From: an uncultured Lysobacterales bacterium
Lineage (GTDB): Bacteria > Pseudomonadota > Gammaproteobacteria > Xanthomonadales > SZUA-36
Reading direction: 5' to 3'
DNA: 35,706 nt
Assembly: GCA_937924405.1 (NCBI GenBank)
Contig: CALDVW010000097.1
Location: 1-35,706 of the forward strand
Below are positions 17,746 through 25,900 of this stretch, piece after piece; position 1 is the stretch's first letter; each line of letters starts with the position of its first letter. The notes beneath the pieces were generated by a model. It did no database searches. It was not told the origin of the DNA and saw nothing but the letters and a program-made list of their open reading frames with translations. Made by a program: the position numbers and the translations under genes.

Positions 17746-18438
17746 ATGGCTGAAATTAAATGTATTGATCTGTGCAAGAATTATCAACAGGGAGACGCAG
17801 TCATCAAGGCGCTCGACCAGGTCACGCTCGATATCGAGCAGGGTTCCTTTGTTTGTCTCTCAGGCCCATCCGGGTCAGGTAAAACCACTCTGCTGAACAT
17901 GATCGGGGGACTGGATCAACTCGATAGCGGTGAGATAAGCATCGACGGTGAGCGGGTCGATTTGCTGGCCAAGGGCCCGCTGGCGGATTTGCGTCTGCAC
18001 CACATCGGTTTCGTTTTCCAGGCATACAATCTGATACCCGTGCTTTCGGCGCAGGAGAACGTTGAATTCGTCATGCAGGTCCAGGGCGTTTCAGGCGCAA
18101 AGCGGAAAGAGAAATCCCTGGCCATTCTCAGGGAGGTCGGATTGGAGGGAATGGAAAACCGCCGCCCGGCACAGCTTTCAGGTGGACAGCAGCAGCGGGT
18201 TGCCGTCGCCCGAGCCATTGTCAGTCAACCAAAACTGGTGCTGGCCGACGAGCCAACCGCCAACCTCGATTCGCATTCGGCAAAACACCTGATGGAACTG
18301 TTCCGCGTGTTGAATGAAAAACATCGCGTAACATTTCTGATTTCAACCCATGACGAGCGCGTTATGCGTTACGCCAAACGGCTGATAAAGATGCAGGATG
18401 GCCGCATTGTCGAAGACAGGGAGCAGGTACCTGCCTGA
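17746..18438 (+). CDS. LolD/MacB-type ABC transporter ATP-binding protein
   Basis: Cytoplasmic ATPase (230 aa) that would energise the two preceding permeases. Walker A is GPSGSGKTT (40-48), the Q-loop lies in FVFQAYNLIPVLSAQEN, the signature is LSGGQ (144-148), Walker B is LVLADEP (164-170) followed by the D-loop, and the switch histidine is His202 in STHDERV. All catalytic motifs are intact. The sequence belongs to the LolD/MacB/FtsE subgroup, which pairs with FtsX-type permeases. It starts 10 bases after permease 2 and its stop directly abuts the beta-barrel gene (TGAATG). It is not assigned as lolD because lolC/lolE neighbours are absent. Confidence 0.93.
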   Translation: MAEIKCIDLCKNYQQGDAVIKALDQVTLDIEQGSFVCLSGPSGSGKTTLLNMIGGLDQLDSGEISIDGERVDLLAKGPLADLRLHHIGFVFQAYNLIPVLSAQENVEFVMQVQGVSGAKRKEKSLAILREVGLEGMENRRPAQLSGGQQQRVAVARAIVSQPKLVLADEPTANLDSHSAKHLMELFRVLNEKHRVTFLISTHDERVMRYAKRLIKMQDGRIVEDREQVPA

Positions 18439-19728
18439 ATGTATCCAGCCTTTTCATGCTCAACTCCGCCGGGATTCCGACTGCCCTCGTTATTCCTGGC
18501 TTTTGTCCTGGCGGCAGGCCCGGCGCCCCTGCTGGCCGATTGGACATTCGGCGGCCATAGCAAGCTGCAACTGCTGTACATTGACTACCCGGGCAACAGC
18601 ATCTTCAAAGAAGTGATCGGCTCGAATGCAATCGATAACAATTTCGAAACGCGCATCAAGCTAGCCAGCCGCGAAGACCGCTGGGACTTCAATCTCGATT
18701 ACCAGTTCATTGGCTTGCACGGTGACACCCTCAAACTGATCAACACCCTCCCCGGCACTTCCCTGCCCGGGAATAATGTGATCAGCGACGACCGCCGCTG
18801 GTGGGATCTGACCTATTCATTCGGCGACGAAGAAAAAACAGTTTTCATCCATCGCCTGGACCGTTTGAGCATAGGTTATACAACCGAACACACGGCCTGG
18901 CGATTTGGCCGGCAGGCCATCAGCTGGGGGAACGGCCTGGTATTTACCCCCATGGATGTATTCAACCCGTTCGACCCGGCCGCAGTGGACAAGGAATACA
19001 AATCCGGTGACGACATGCTCTACGGCCAGTACCTGTTCAATAACGGCAGCGACTTCCAGGGGGTTGCCATAGTGCGCCGTAATCCGCTCACTGGCGAAGT
19101 GGAGCAGGACCAATCGTCACTCGCCTTCAAGTATCATGGCTTCCTGGGCATGAATGAATACGACCTGCTGGCTGCAGAACACTATGGCGACCAGATACTG
19201 GGCGCAGGCGGAATCGTCGGGATCGGGGGCGCGGTTCTGCGCGGTGACCTGACCTGGACGAGAACCGGGCGGGACGATATTTTTTCGGCGGTGGCCAGCC
19301 TGAGTTATGCATGGAACTGGGGCGGCAAGAATATTAGCGGGATTCTTGAATATTATTACAGCGGCTTTGGGCAGAAAAACGGCGCATATTCCGGCGCCGA
19401 TCTTCTGCACAACCCGGATTTACTGCGCCGCCTGGAACGCGGGGAACTGTTCACCCTGGCACGGCATTACGTGGCAGCCTCCGCGACCGTTGAGGTGAAC
19501 CCCCTGTTCCTGTTGATCCCCAATTTTTTCATCAACCTGGAAGATCCATCCACGCTAGCTCAATTGGTCGCCCAGTATGACTGGAAGCAGAACCTGCAGG
19601 TTCTGGCCGCCCTGAATTTTCCCATTGGTCCGGACGGCTCTGAGTACGGCGGCATTGAAGCCCCGGTGGAAGGACTCTATTTTTCGACCGGCCCCAGCCT
19701 GTTTGCACAACTGGCCTGGTATTTCTGA
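18439..19728 (+). CDS. Outer-membrane beta-barrel protein of the ABC cassette
   Basis: A 429-aa exported protein. The N-terminal hydrophobic segment with cleavage near LLADW is a signal peptide, preceded by an unusually long n-region. The mature protein alternates polar and hydrophobic residues in repeated amphipathic strands (for example KLQLLYIDYPG, RWDFNLDYQFIGL, TAWRFGRQAISWGNG). It ends FAQLAWYF, a terminal aromatic residue typical of the BAM recognition signal. It resembles DUF1302-like and other orphan barrels (RFGRQAISWGNGLVFTPMDVFNPFDP), but I cannot name a family with certainty. The ATG abuts the ATPase stop, so it is co-expressed with it and may provide the outer-membrane receptor or pore. 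Confidence 0.8.
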   Translation: MYPAFSCSTPPGFRLPSLFLAFVLAAGPAPLLADWTFGGHSKLQLLYIDYPGNSIFKEVIGSNAIDNNFETRIKLASREDRWDFNLDYQFIGLHGDTLKLINTLPGTSLPGNNVISDDRRWWDLTYSFGDEEKTVFIHRLDRLSIGYTTEHTAWRFGRQAISWGNGLVFTPMDVFNPFDPAAVDKEYKSGDDMLYGQYLFNNGSDFQGVAIVRRNPLTGEVEQDQSSLAFKYHGFLGMNEYDLLAAEHYGDQILGAGGIVGIGGAVLRGDLTWTRTGRDDIFSAVASLSYAWNWGGKNISGILEYYYSGFGQKNGAYSGADLLHNPDLLRRLERGELFTLARHYVAASATVEVNPLFLLIPNFFINLEDPSTLAQLVAQYDWKQNLQVLAALNFPIGPDGSEYGGIEAPVEGLYFSTGPSLFAQLAWYF

Positions 19729-19744
19729 ACAGAGGTAGATCGCA

Positions 19745-20380
19745 ATGAACGAACTGACATCCATCCAGACAAGGGTCCTGGGGTGCCTGATAGAAAAAAA
19801 GGAGACCACGCCGGATCAATATCCCCTGACGTTGAATGCCTTACGCAATGCCTGTAACCAGAAAACAGCCCGAAATCCGGTCACTTCTTACACTGAGGGC
19901 GAAGTCGGTCACACCCTGAGAGAACTGGAGTCACTTGGACTGGTTCGGGAAGTATGGGGCGCGAGAGTGGCTAAATATGAACACCAGGCCGGGAAAATCC
20001 TGCAATTGCAAAGCAAGGGGCTGGCCCTGCTCTGCCCGCTGATGCTGCGCGGGCCTCAAACCCTGGGTGAACTTAAAACCAATTCCCATCGACTGTACCC
20101 ATTCGACGATCTCGAAGATGTCCAATATATGCTGCAGCGCCTGGCCGAACACGAACCGGCGCTGGTTATGTCCCTGCCCCGGCAACCGGGGCAGAAAGAA
20201 GACCGCTTTGCCCATCTGCTGTGTGGCGAACCGGACATTCCCGAACCAATCACACGGCCGGGCGGAACGCCTGTGAACGACAACCTGGTTGAACGAATCG
20301 AATATCTGGAGTCGCAACTTGAGTCACTGTCAATTGAGGTGGGGCGGTTGCGGTCGCTTCTGGATTCCGAGAGAGGTTAA
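19745..20380 (+). CDS. yceH: YceH/DUF480 family protein
   Basis: A 211-aa cytoplasmic protein of the widespread YceH (DUF480) family, whose structure contains tandem winged-helix domains. The conserved start LTSIQTRVLGCLIEKKETTPDQYPLTLNAL and the following ACNQKTARNPV and GLVREVWGARVAKYEH are diagnostic. The second winged helix covers about 90-150. The last 35 residues (LVERIEYLESQLESLSIEVGRLRSLL) form a coiled coil. It has a good ribosome site (AGAGG) and starts 16 bases after the barrel gene on the same strand, so it may share the transcript, though the family is not known to work with ABC exporters. Biochemical function is unknown. Confidence 0.93.
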   Translation: MNELTSIQTRVLGCLIEKKETTPDQYPLTLNALRNACNQKTARNPVTSYTEGEVGHTLRELESLGLVREVWGARVAKYEHQAGKILQLQSKGLALLCPLMLRGPQTLGELKTNSHRLYPFDDLEDVQYMLQRLAEHEPALVMSLPRQPGQKEDRFAHLLCGEPDIPEPITRPGGTPVNDNLVERIEYLESQLESLSIEVGRLRSLLDSERG

Positions 20381-20388
20381 ATGCCAGG

Positions 20389-20799
20389 ATGAGCCAGGTC
20401 GCGAAACAATTTAACAGGGTACAGCGTGCTTTCCTGAAGGTTTTGGACAACCACAATCGCAAACTCGTGGATTACGAAGACGATGTATGGAATTTCTTTC
20501 TTAACTGCTGGCACCTGACAGACTGGATTAAAAACGACACACAAGGCGTGGCAAAGGCAACCCGGGGGAAAATCGAAGTTGAAGTGAAATCCTATCCGAC
20601 CCTGGTGATAATTGGTGAGCTGACCAGCAAAAGCAAAAATTTCGAAGTCACCAGTAACGTGACGGAAGAGGACGGAAAAGAACACGGGGAAATATTGCTG
20701 ACAGTTATCGATAAAAAGGGCGATGAGTTTCCAGTGAAAAAACTGTCAACTGATGCGATGAAAAACTGGATGGCGATCATTAAAAAATACCGGATATAG
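20389..20799 (+). CDS. Uncharacterised 136-aa protein
   Basis: I do not recognise this protein. It starts 8 bases after yceH and ends in a convergent junction. Residues 1-45 are predicted helical, with an aromatic- and acidic-rich segment around 28-48 (DYEDDVWNFFLNCWHLTDWI). The rest looks beta-rich and charged, ending in a basic helix (AMKNWMAIIKKYRI). There is no signal peptide or membrane segment, and lysine and glutamate content is high. The DNA is visibly richer in A and T than its neighbours, which suggests a recent arrival. The motif NCWHLTDWIKND is reminiscent of uncharacterised accessory proteins in bacterial islands, but that is memory, not a search result. Confidence 0.7.
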   Translation: MSQVAKQFNRVQRAFLKVLDNHNRKLVDYEDDVWNFFLNCWHLTDWIKNDTQGVAKATRGKIEVEVKSYPTLVIIGELTSKSKNFEVTSNVTEEDGKEHGEILLTVIDKKGDEFPVKKLSTDAMKNWMAIIKKYRI

Positions 20800-20832
20800 A
20801 AAGAATTGAGATGCCATGCTCTGCCCCGAATT

Positions 20833-21723
20833 CTAATCCACGTATTTCTGTAAAATCTGCCTGCTGTGTTCGTAGTAACCCGCGCCGAAAATATTCAAGT
20901 GATTCAGCACATGGTATAGCTGGTAAATGGGCAGGCGCTCTTCATGGCCGGCAGCCAGCGGCTGCGCCTCATCGTATGCCTGGTAAAACGAAGCATCAAA
21001 ACCTCCGAATAGCCGGGTCATGGCCAGGTCGGCTTCGCGATGTCCGAAATAGACCGCGGGATCGATCAGACAAGCCTCACCCTGATCGTCGACAATAAAG
21101 TTTCCGCCCCACAGATCACCATGCAGCAGGACCGGCGGCTCGAGCGCAGAGCCGATTAATTCAATAATCCGGTTTTCGGCGAGATCCAGCAGCCGCTCGA
21201 GCTCTGATCCATGACCCTTCTCCCTGGCCAGCCGCACCTGGAATCGAAGACGGCGTTGCAGGAAAAACCCCGGCCAGTCTGAACCGGTTTCATCCAAACT
21301 GTCTTCCCATGAGCCGTTGATGGGAACATTGTGCTGCGCAGTTGCCCCAATGAAGTTGTCCTGGTGAAACCCGCAGGCTTTGCCCCTGTGCCGATGCAGG
21401 CTTGAAAACCGCTGGCCAAAGTCTGCAAAAAAACCTTTCTTTCTCGGAGCCGGCCGGATCATCTCGAGGACCAGTGAGTCCTTCCCTACGGCAAGCACTT
21501 CGGGAATGCGAATGGCGCCTGATGCGGCGAGTGTGCGAAGCCCTTCCGCTTCCCGGGCAAACATTTCCGCCTGCCCGGCGGCGCACTTGAAGAACACCTC
21601 ACTGCCATCGCTGAAGGTCGCAATGCGGGCGTCTGCTATACACCCTCCACCCACGCTGACCAGCCCGGTGGGATGACCCAGTCCGAGTTCGTCGAGAATA
21701 GGAGGATATGAGCCAGGCACCAT
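20833..21723 (-). CDS. Fructosamine-3-kinase family protein (probable ketosamine/ribulosamine kinase)
   Basis: Kinase-fold protein (296 aa) that phosphorylates sugars attached to protein amines, destabilising the adduct and repairing glycated protein. The ATP-binding lysine is probably Lys46 in VFFKCAA. The family block CGFHQDNFIGATAQ follows. The catalytic loop is HGDLWGGN (about 198-205), and LIDPAVYFGHREADLAMTRLFGGF is the metal-binding segment; all key residues are present. Bacterial members often act on ribulosamines or erythrulosamines. It lies 11 bases after the phosphatase gene, the fourth gene of the operon starting with the glutamate dehydrogenase, and converges with the uncharacterised gene at 20389. 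Confidence 0.92.
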   Translation of the reverse strand: MVPGSYPPILDELGLGHPTGLVSVGGGCIADARIATFSDGSEVFFKCAAGQAEMFAREAEGLRTLAASGAIRIPEVLAVGKDSLVLEMIRPAPRKKGFFADFGQRFSSLHRHRGKACGFHQDNFIGATAQHNVPINGSWEDSLDETGSDWPGFFLQRRLRFQVRLAREKGHGSELERLLDLAENRIIELIGSALEPPVLLHGDLWGGNFIVDDQGEACLIDPAVYFGHREADLAMTRLFGGFDASFYQAYDEAQPLAAGHEERLPIYQLYHVLNHLNIFGAGYYEHSRQILQKYVD

Positions 21724-21734
21724 GTGCTGAATAA

Positions 21735-22187
21735 CTAAAGCTGATGCAGCAGATTTGCACAGGCGTCTTCGAGAATATCAATCACCTTGAAGAATCCCGC
21801 CTCGCCCCCGTAGTAAGGATCCGGTACTTCCGTCTCCGAATGGATTTCACAATAGTCGCACATCCGCACCACGCGTGCTGTGGAGCCGGGATCCAGTAAG
21901 CTGACTTCGTTAAAATTTGCGTCATCCATCGTCACGATCCAGTCGAAACGGTGAAAATCTGATGTCTTGATCTGGCGGGCCCGGCTGTCGAGTTGGTAGC
22001 CCCGGCCTTCCGCCGCTGACCGCATCCGCCGGTCGGCCGGTTCACCCGTGTGGTAACCGATCGTTCCCGCCGAATCGATTTCGAATTCGGAAGAGCGGCC
22101 GGCATTGATCACCATTTTGCGGAATACGCCTTCCGCGGTTGGTGAGCGGCAGATATTGCCCATACAGACGAAAAGTACAGATATCAT
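21735..22187 (-). CDS. Low-molecular-weight protein-tyrosine-phosphatase family protein
   Basis: A 150-aa phosphatase of the arsenate-reductase-like LMW-PTP fold. The P-loop is CMGNICRS with the nucleophile Cys8 and Arg14, and the general acid Asp123 is in PDPYYGG; both essential elements are intact. Substrates in the family include phosphotyrosine proteins and, in some members, ketosamine 5-phosphates. Placement directly before the fructosamine-kinase gene favours the second. It lies 8 bases after nadK and 11 bases before the kinase gene on the minus strand. Confidence 0.93.
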   Translation of the reverse strand: MISVLFVCMGNICRSPTAEGVFRKMVINAGRSSEFEIDSAGTIGYHTGEPADRRMRSAAEGRGYQLDSRARQIKTSDFHRFDWIVTMDDANFNEVSLLDPGSTARVVRMCDYCEIHSETEVPDPYYGGEAGFFKVIDILEDACANLLHQL

Positions 22188-22195
22188 TGTCTACC

Positions 22196-22963
22196 CTACA
22201 AAAATTGTTCGTCGAGGATGCGTTGTTCCAGGGAATGATCGGGGTCGAACATCAGTTTCAGCGTGACATTCTTTTCCTCGAAAACGTCAACGCTGATGAC
22301 ATTACGGATTTCCTGCGCATCAGCCGTAGCGCTGACCGGGCGCTTGTAATAATCGAGGATCTCAAAACGGACACGAACGCTGGAAGGCAGCACCGCTCCG
22401 CGCCAGCGCCTGGGGCGGAAAGGCGAAATCGGAGTCAGGGCCAGTGCCTCCGAACCGAGAGGCAAGATGGGTCCCTGGGCTGAAAGGTTATAAGCTGAGC
22501 TGCCGGCTGCAGTAGATACCAGCACGCCATCACATACCAGGTCTTCCACCTTCACAGAGCCGTTCACAAGAATCCGGATATGGGCGGCCTGGTTCAGTTG
22601 CCGTAACAGTGATACCTCGTTAATGGCCAGCGCGGTGGCTTCGTTGCCCGCCTCGGTGACTGCGAGCATGCACAAGGGATTCAGTTCCACGATACTGGCC
22701 TGTTGCAGCCGGTTTTGCAGGCTGTCTTCATGGAAGCGGTTCATCAGGAAGCCGACGTTTCCCAGTTTCATGCCGTAAACCGGAAGGTCCGCGGGAAGAA
22801 AACGATGCAAGGTCCGCAACATAAAACCATCGCCACCGAGCGCCACGATCACGTCTGCATCATCCAGTTCATGCTGCCCGTACTGCGACTGCAGTTTGGC
22901 CATGGCCGCATCTGCATGATCGATCTGGCTCGCTACAAAATGAATTTTCCATGATTTGCTCAT
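22196..22963 (-). CDS. nadK: NAD kinase (short form)
   Basis: Phosphorylates NAD to NADP in the cytoplasm (255 aa). The catalytic GGDG is at 43-46 (VALGGDGFMLRTLH), the NE motif is Asn115-Glu116 in AINEVSLLR, and the substrate-binding segment is DGVLVSTAAGSSAYNLSAQGPIL. The length and sequence are closer to the compact form common in Alphaproteobacteria than to the roughly 290-aa E. coli enzyme. The ATG overlaps the stop of the NAD-glutamate dehydrogenase gene by four bases (ATGA), so the two are translationally coupled. Confidence 0.93.
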   Translation of the reverse strand: MSKSWKIHFVASQIDHADAAMAKLQSQYGQHELDDADVIVALGGDGFMLRTLHRFLPADLPVYGMKLGNVGFLMNRFHEDSLQNRLQQASIVELNPLCMLAVTEAGNEATALAINEVSLLRQLNQAAHIRILVNGSVKVEDLVCDGVLVSTAAGSSAYNLSAQGPILPLGSEALALTPISPFRPRRWRGAVLPSSVRVRFEILDYYKRPVSATADAQEIRNVISVDVFEEKNVTLKLMFDPDHSLEQRILDEQFL

Positions 22964-25900
22964 GGCCCGGTGTCCTCAACCAGTTGCTCCAGTGCGCGCA
23001 CGGCCACTGAAATGGTTGCGTAGTCCATATGCGAGTGGTTTCTCATATGAGTCAGCATCTCCCTTACCGGCTGCACCGCATCCTCATTATCCGCCAACCA
23101 GAGCGCAACAGGGTCCTTTTTCCGGCCTGCATTGTGCATCACCCGCTCGACCAGGTGATTATGGGCGCTGAACAGCTCATCCCTGAGGTTGGCGCGCGAC
23201 ATTGCATGCCATTTACCCTGCACTTTCAGTGATTCCACATGCCGGCGCAACCACTTCAGATCCAATTCCTCGCCGAGGCCAAAGAATACTCTTGCGACAC
23301 GCTCCACGTTGGTCTTGCGCCTGGCTGCCGTTTCGACCAGGTCCAGCGCCGGGAAAAGTCGATCCAGCATCACCGTATGTGCCGCCAATTCGCGGGTGAA
23401 GCCGCCTTCGATGTAGGGCAACATCTGCTTTTCCATATCTCCGAGTTCCCCGGCTGACATGAGGCCCTGTATGGTTTTACCGACTGACTTCAATCCCGGC
23501 GCAAGCCGGGCAACCATGTGGCTGACGTCCAGCGCCTGGCCTTTGAGATTCAAAACCCAGCGGGTAGCCTGGCGTAACAGATTCCACATGCTCAGCAAGG
23601 CGGAAATCTGCAATTCACTACTTACCTTGTTGTCCAGTGCCTCGACCTTGGCCCAGAATACCCGGGCGTAGAACACCTCGCGGGCAATCGTATAGGCACG
23701 GGCCACCTGGGACGGAGTCGCCCCGGTATCCTCACACATACGCAATGAAAACGAAGCACCCATCCGGTTGACCAGGCTATTGGTCACCTGGGTTGCGATA
23801 ATTTCCCGCTTCAGCCGGTGCTGCGGCATCAAGGAGGCAAACCGTTTTCTCAACGGTTCCGGAAAATAGGCGATCAGCTCGCGGGAAAGGTAATCATCTT
23901 CGGGAACATCCGAAGCAAGCAGTTGCTGGTAAAGCGTAATCTTGCTGTAGGAAAGCAGCACCGACAATTCGGGCCTGACCATTCCTTCGCCCCTGTCCCT
24001 CCGTTCGGACAACTCCTCATCGGATGGTAAAAACTCGAGCTCGCGGTCAAGCAGCCCCTCATGCTCCAGTACATTGATGAAATGCTGTTTGGCGCCCAGC
24101 CGGGGCCCGGAAAATCTGACCATCATTGAGATAGCCTGGGTCTGCAAATAATTGCTTCGCAAAACCAGGGAAGCCACTTCGTCTGTCATTTTCGTCAGCA
24201 GGCGGATGCGTCCCTTGGCATCGATTTCTCCCGCCCGCAATGCCTGGTTCAACAGTATCTTGATATTTACTTCGTGATCAGAGGTGTCGACACCAGCCGA
24301 ATTGTCGATAAAATCGGTGTTGATGAAACCACCCGCCTGCGCAAATTCGATACGCCCTCGCTGCGTAACTCCCAGGTTACCGCCCTCGCCAACGACTTTG
24401 CAGCCCAGATCGCGGCCATTCACCCGGAGTGCATTGTTGGCGAGATCGCCCACTTCTGCATCAGTCTCAAATGACGCTTTGACATAGGTGCCGATTCCGC
24501 CATTCCACAGCAAGTCCACCTTTGCCTTCAATAATTCCCGGATCAGCGCATTGGGCGCTATCTGATCATCATCTAGCCCCAACCACTGCTTGACTTCCGG
24601 GCTCAGCGGGATGATCTTGTCCAGTCGGGAGTAAACCCCGCCCCCCTTGGAAATCAGTTTTTCTTTGTAATCTGTCCAGTTCGACCGTCCTTTTGCGAAC
24701 AAGCGGCGGCGTTCGTAAAAACTCGCTTTCTCGTCCGGGTCCGGGTCAAGAAAGATATGCAGGTGGTTGAAAGCGGCTTTTAACCTGATATGGCGTGACA
24801 GCAGCATGCCATTGCCGAACACATCTCCGCTCATATCACCGATTCCAATGACCGTGAAAGCCTCCCGCTGAATATCCTTTCCCAGCTCACGGAAATGGCG
24901 CTTGACACCCTCCCAGGCGCCTTTTGCCGTGATTCCCATACCCTTGTGGTCATAGCCGACTGAACCGCCGGATGCAAATGCGTCACCCAGCCAGAAACCC
25001 TGTTCCTGGGCGATGCCATTGGCTGTGTCGGAAAACGTGGCGGTCCCTTTATCCGCTGCGACCACCAGGTAAGGGTCGTCTCCGTCCTGCCGGATGACAT
25101 CCGTGGGTGGAACGATTTTATTTATATCTAAATTATCAGTAATATCCAATAAACCATTAATAAATAGGGAATAACAATTCAACACTTCGGTCATAACTGC
25201 TTCCCGACCACCTTCGGCCGGGGTGCGCTTGACGACGAATCCCCCCTTGGCTCCAACCGGCACAATCATCGTATTCTTCACATTCTGGGCTTTCATCAGG
25301 CCGAGGACTTCGGTTCTGAAATCTTCCCGGCGGTCAGACCAGCGCAGACCACCGCGCGCAATTTTGCCGCCACGCAGGTGAATACCCTCGACACGGGGAG
25401 AGTAAACCCAGATTTCCCTATAGGGTCTGGGCAGGGGTAATTCAGGCAAGGCCTGTGAATCCAGTTTGAAGCTGATGTACTCTTTCGGCTCGCCGTTTTC
25501 TCTGGTTTGGAAGTAATTGGTGCGCAAAGTTGCTTTGATGACTTCATAAAATGCAAACAGAATCCGGTCTTCGTCAAGGCTGGCGACCGATTCGAGCGAC
25601 CGTTTGAATGCTTTTCGGACCGCCTCGACCTGGCACTCACGGCCGGCGGACCTGGCAGTCACCAGTTCAGCCACATATTCACTGAAAACCCGGTCGCTGG
25701 CCTGGTCTTCGTTCATCAGCACATCAAAACGCTGTTCCAGCTTTTTGCTGGCGAGTTCTTTCCGGTAATCCGATTCCTCCCCCCTGAAGGGGTCGAAAGT
25801 GGCCTCGAAAAATTCGACCAGCAAACGCGCAATTGCCGGGTGATTCGCCAGAGTTTCGGCCATGTAGTTCAAGGAAAAAGGCACGCCGGTTTGCAACAGG

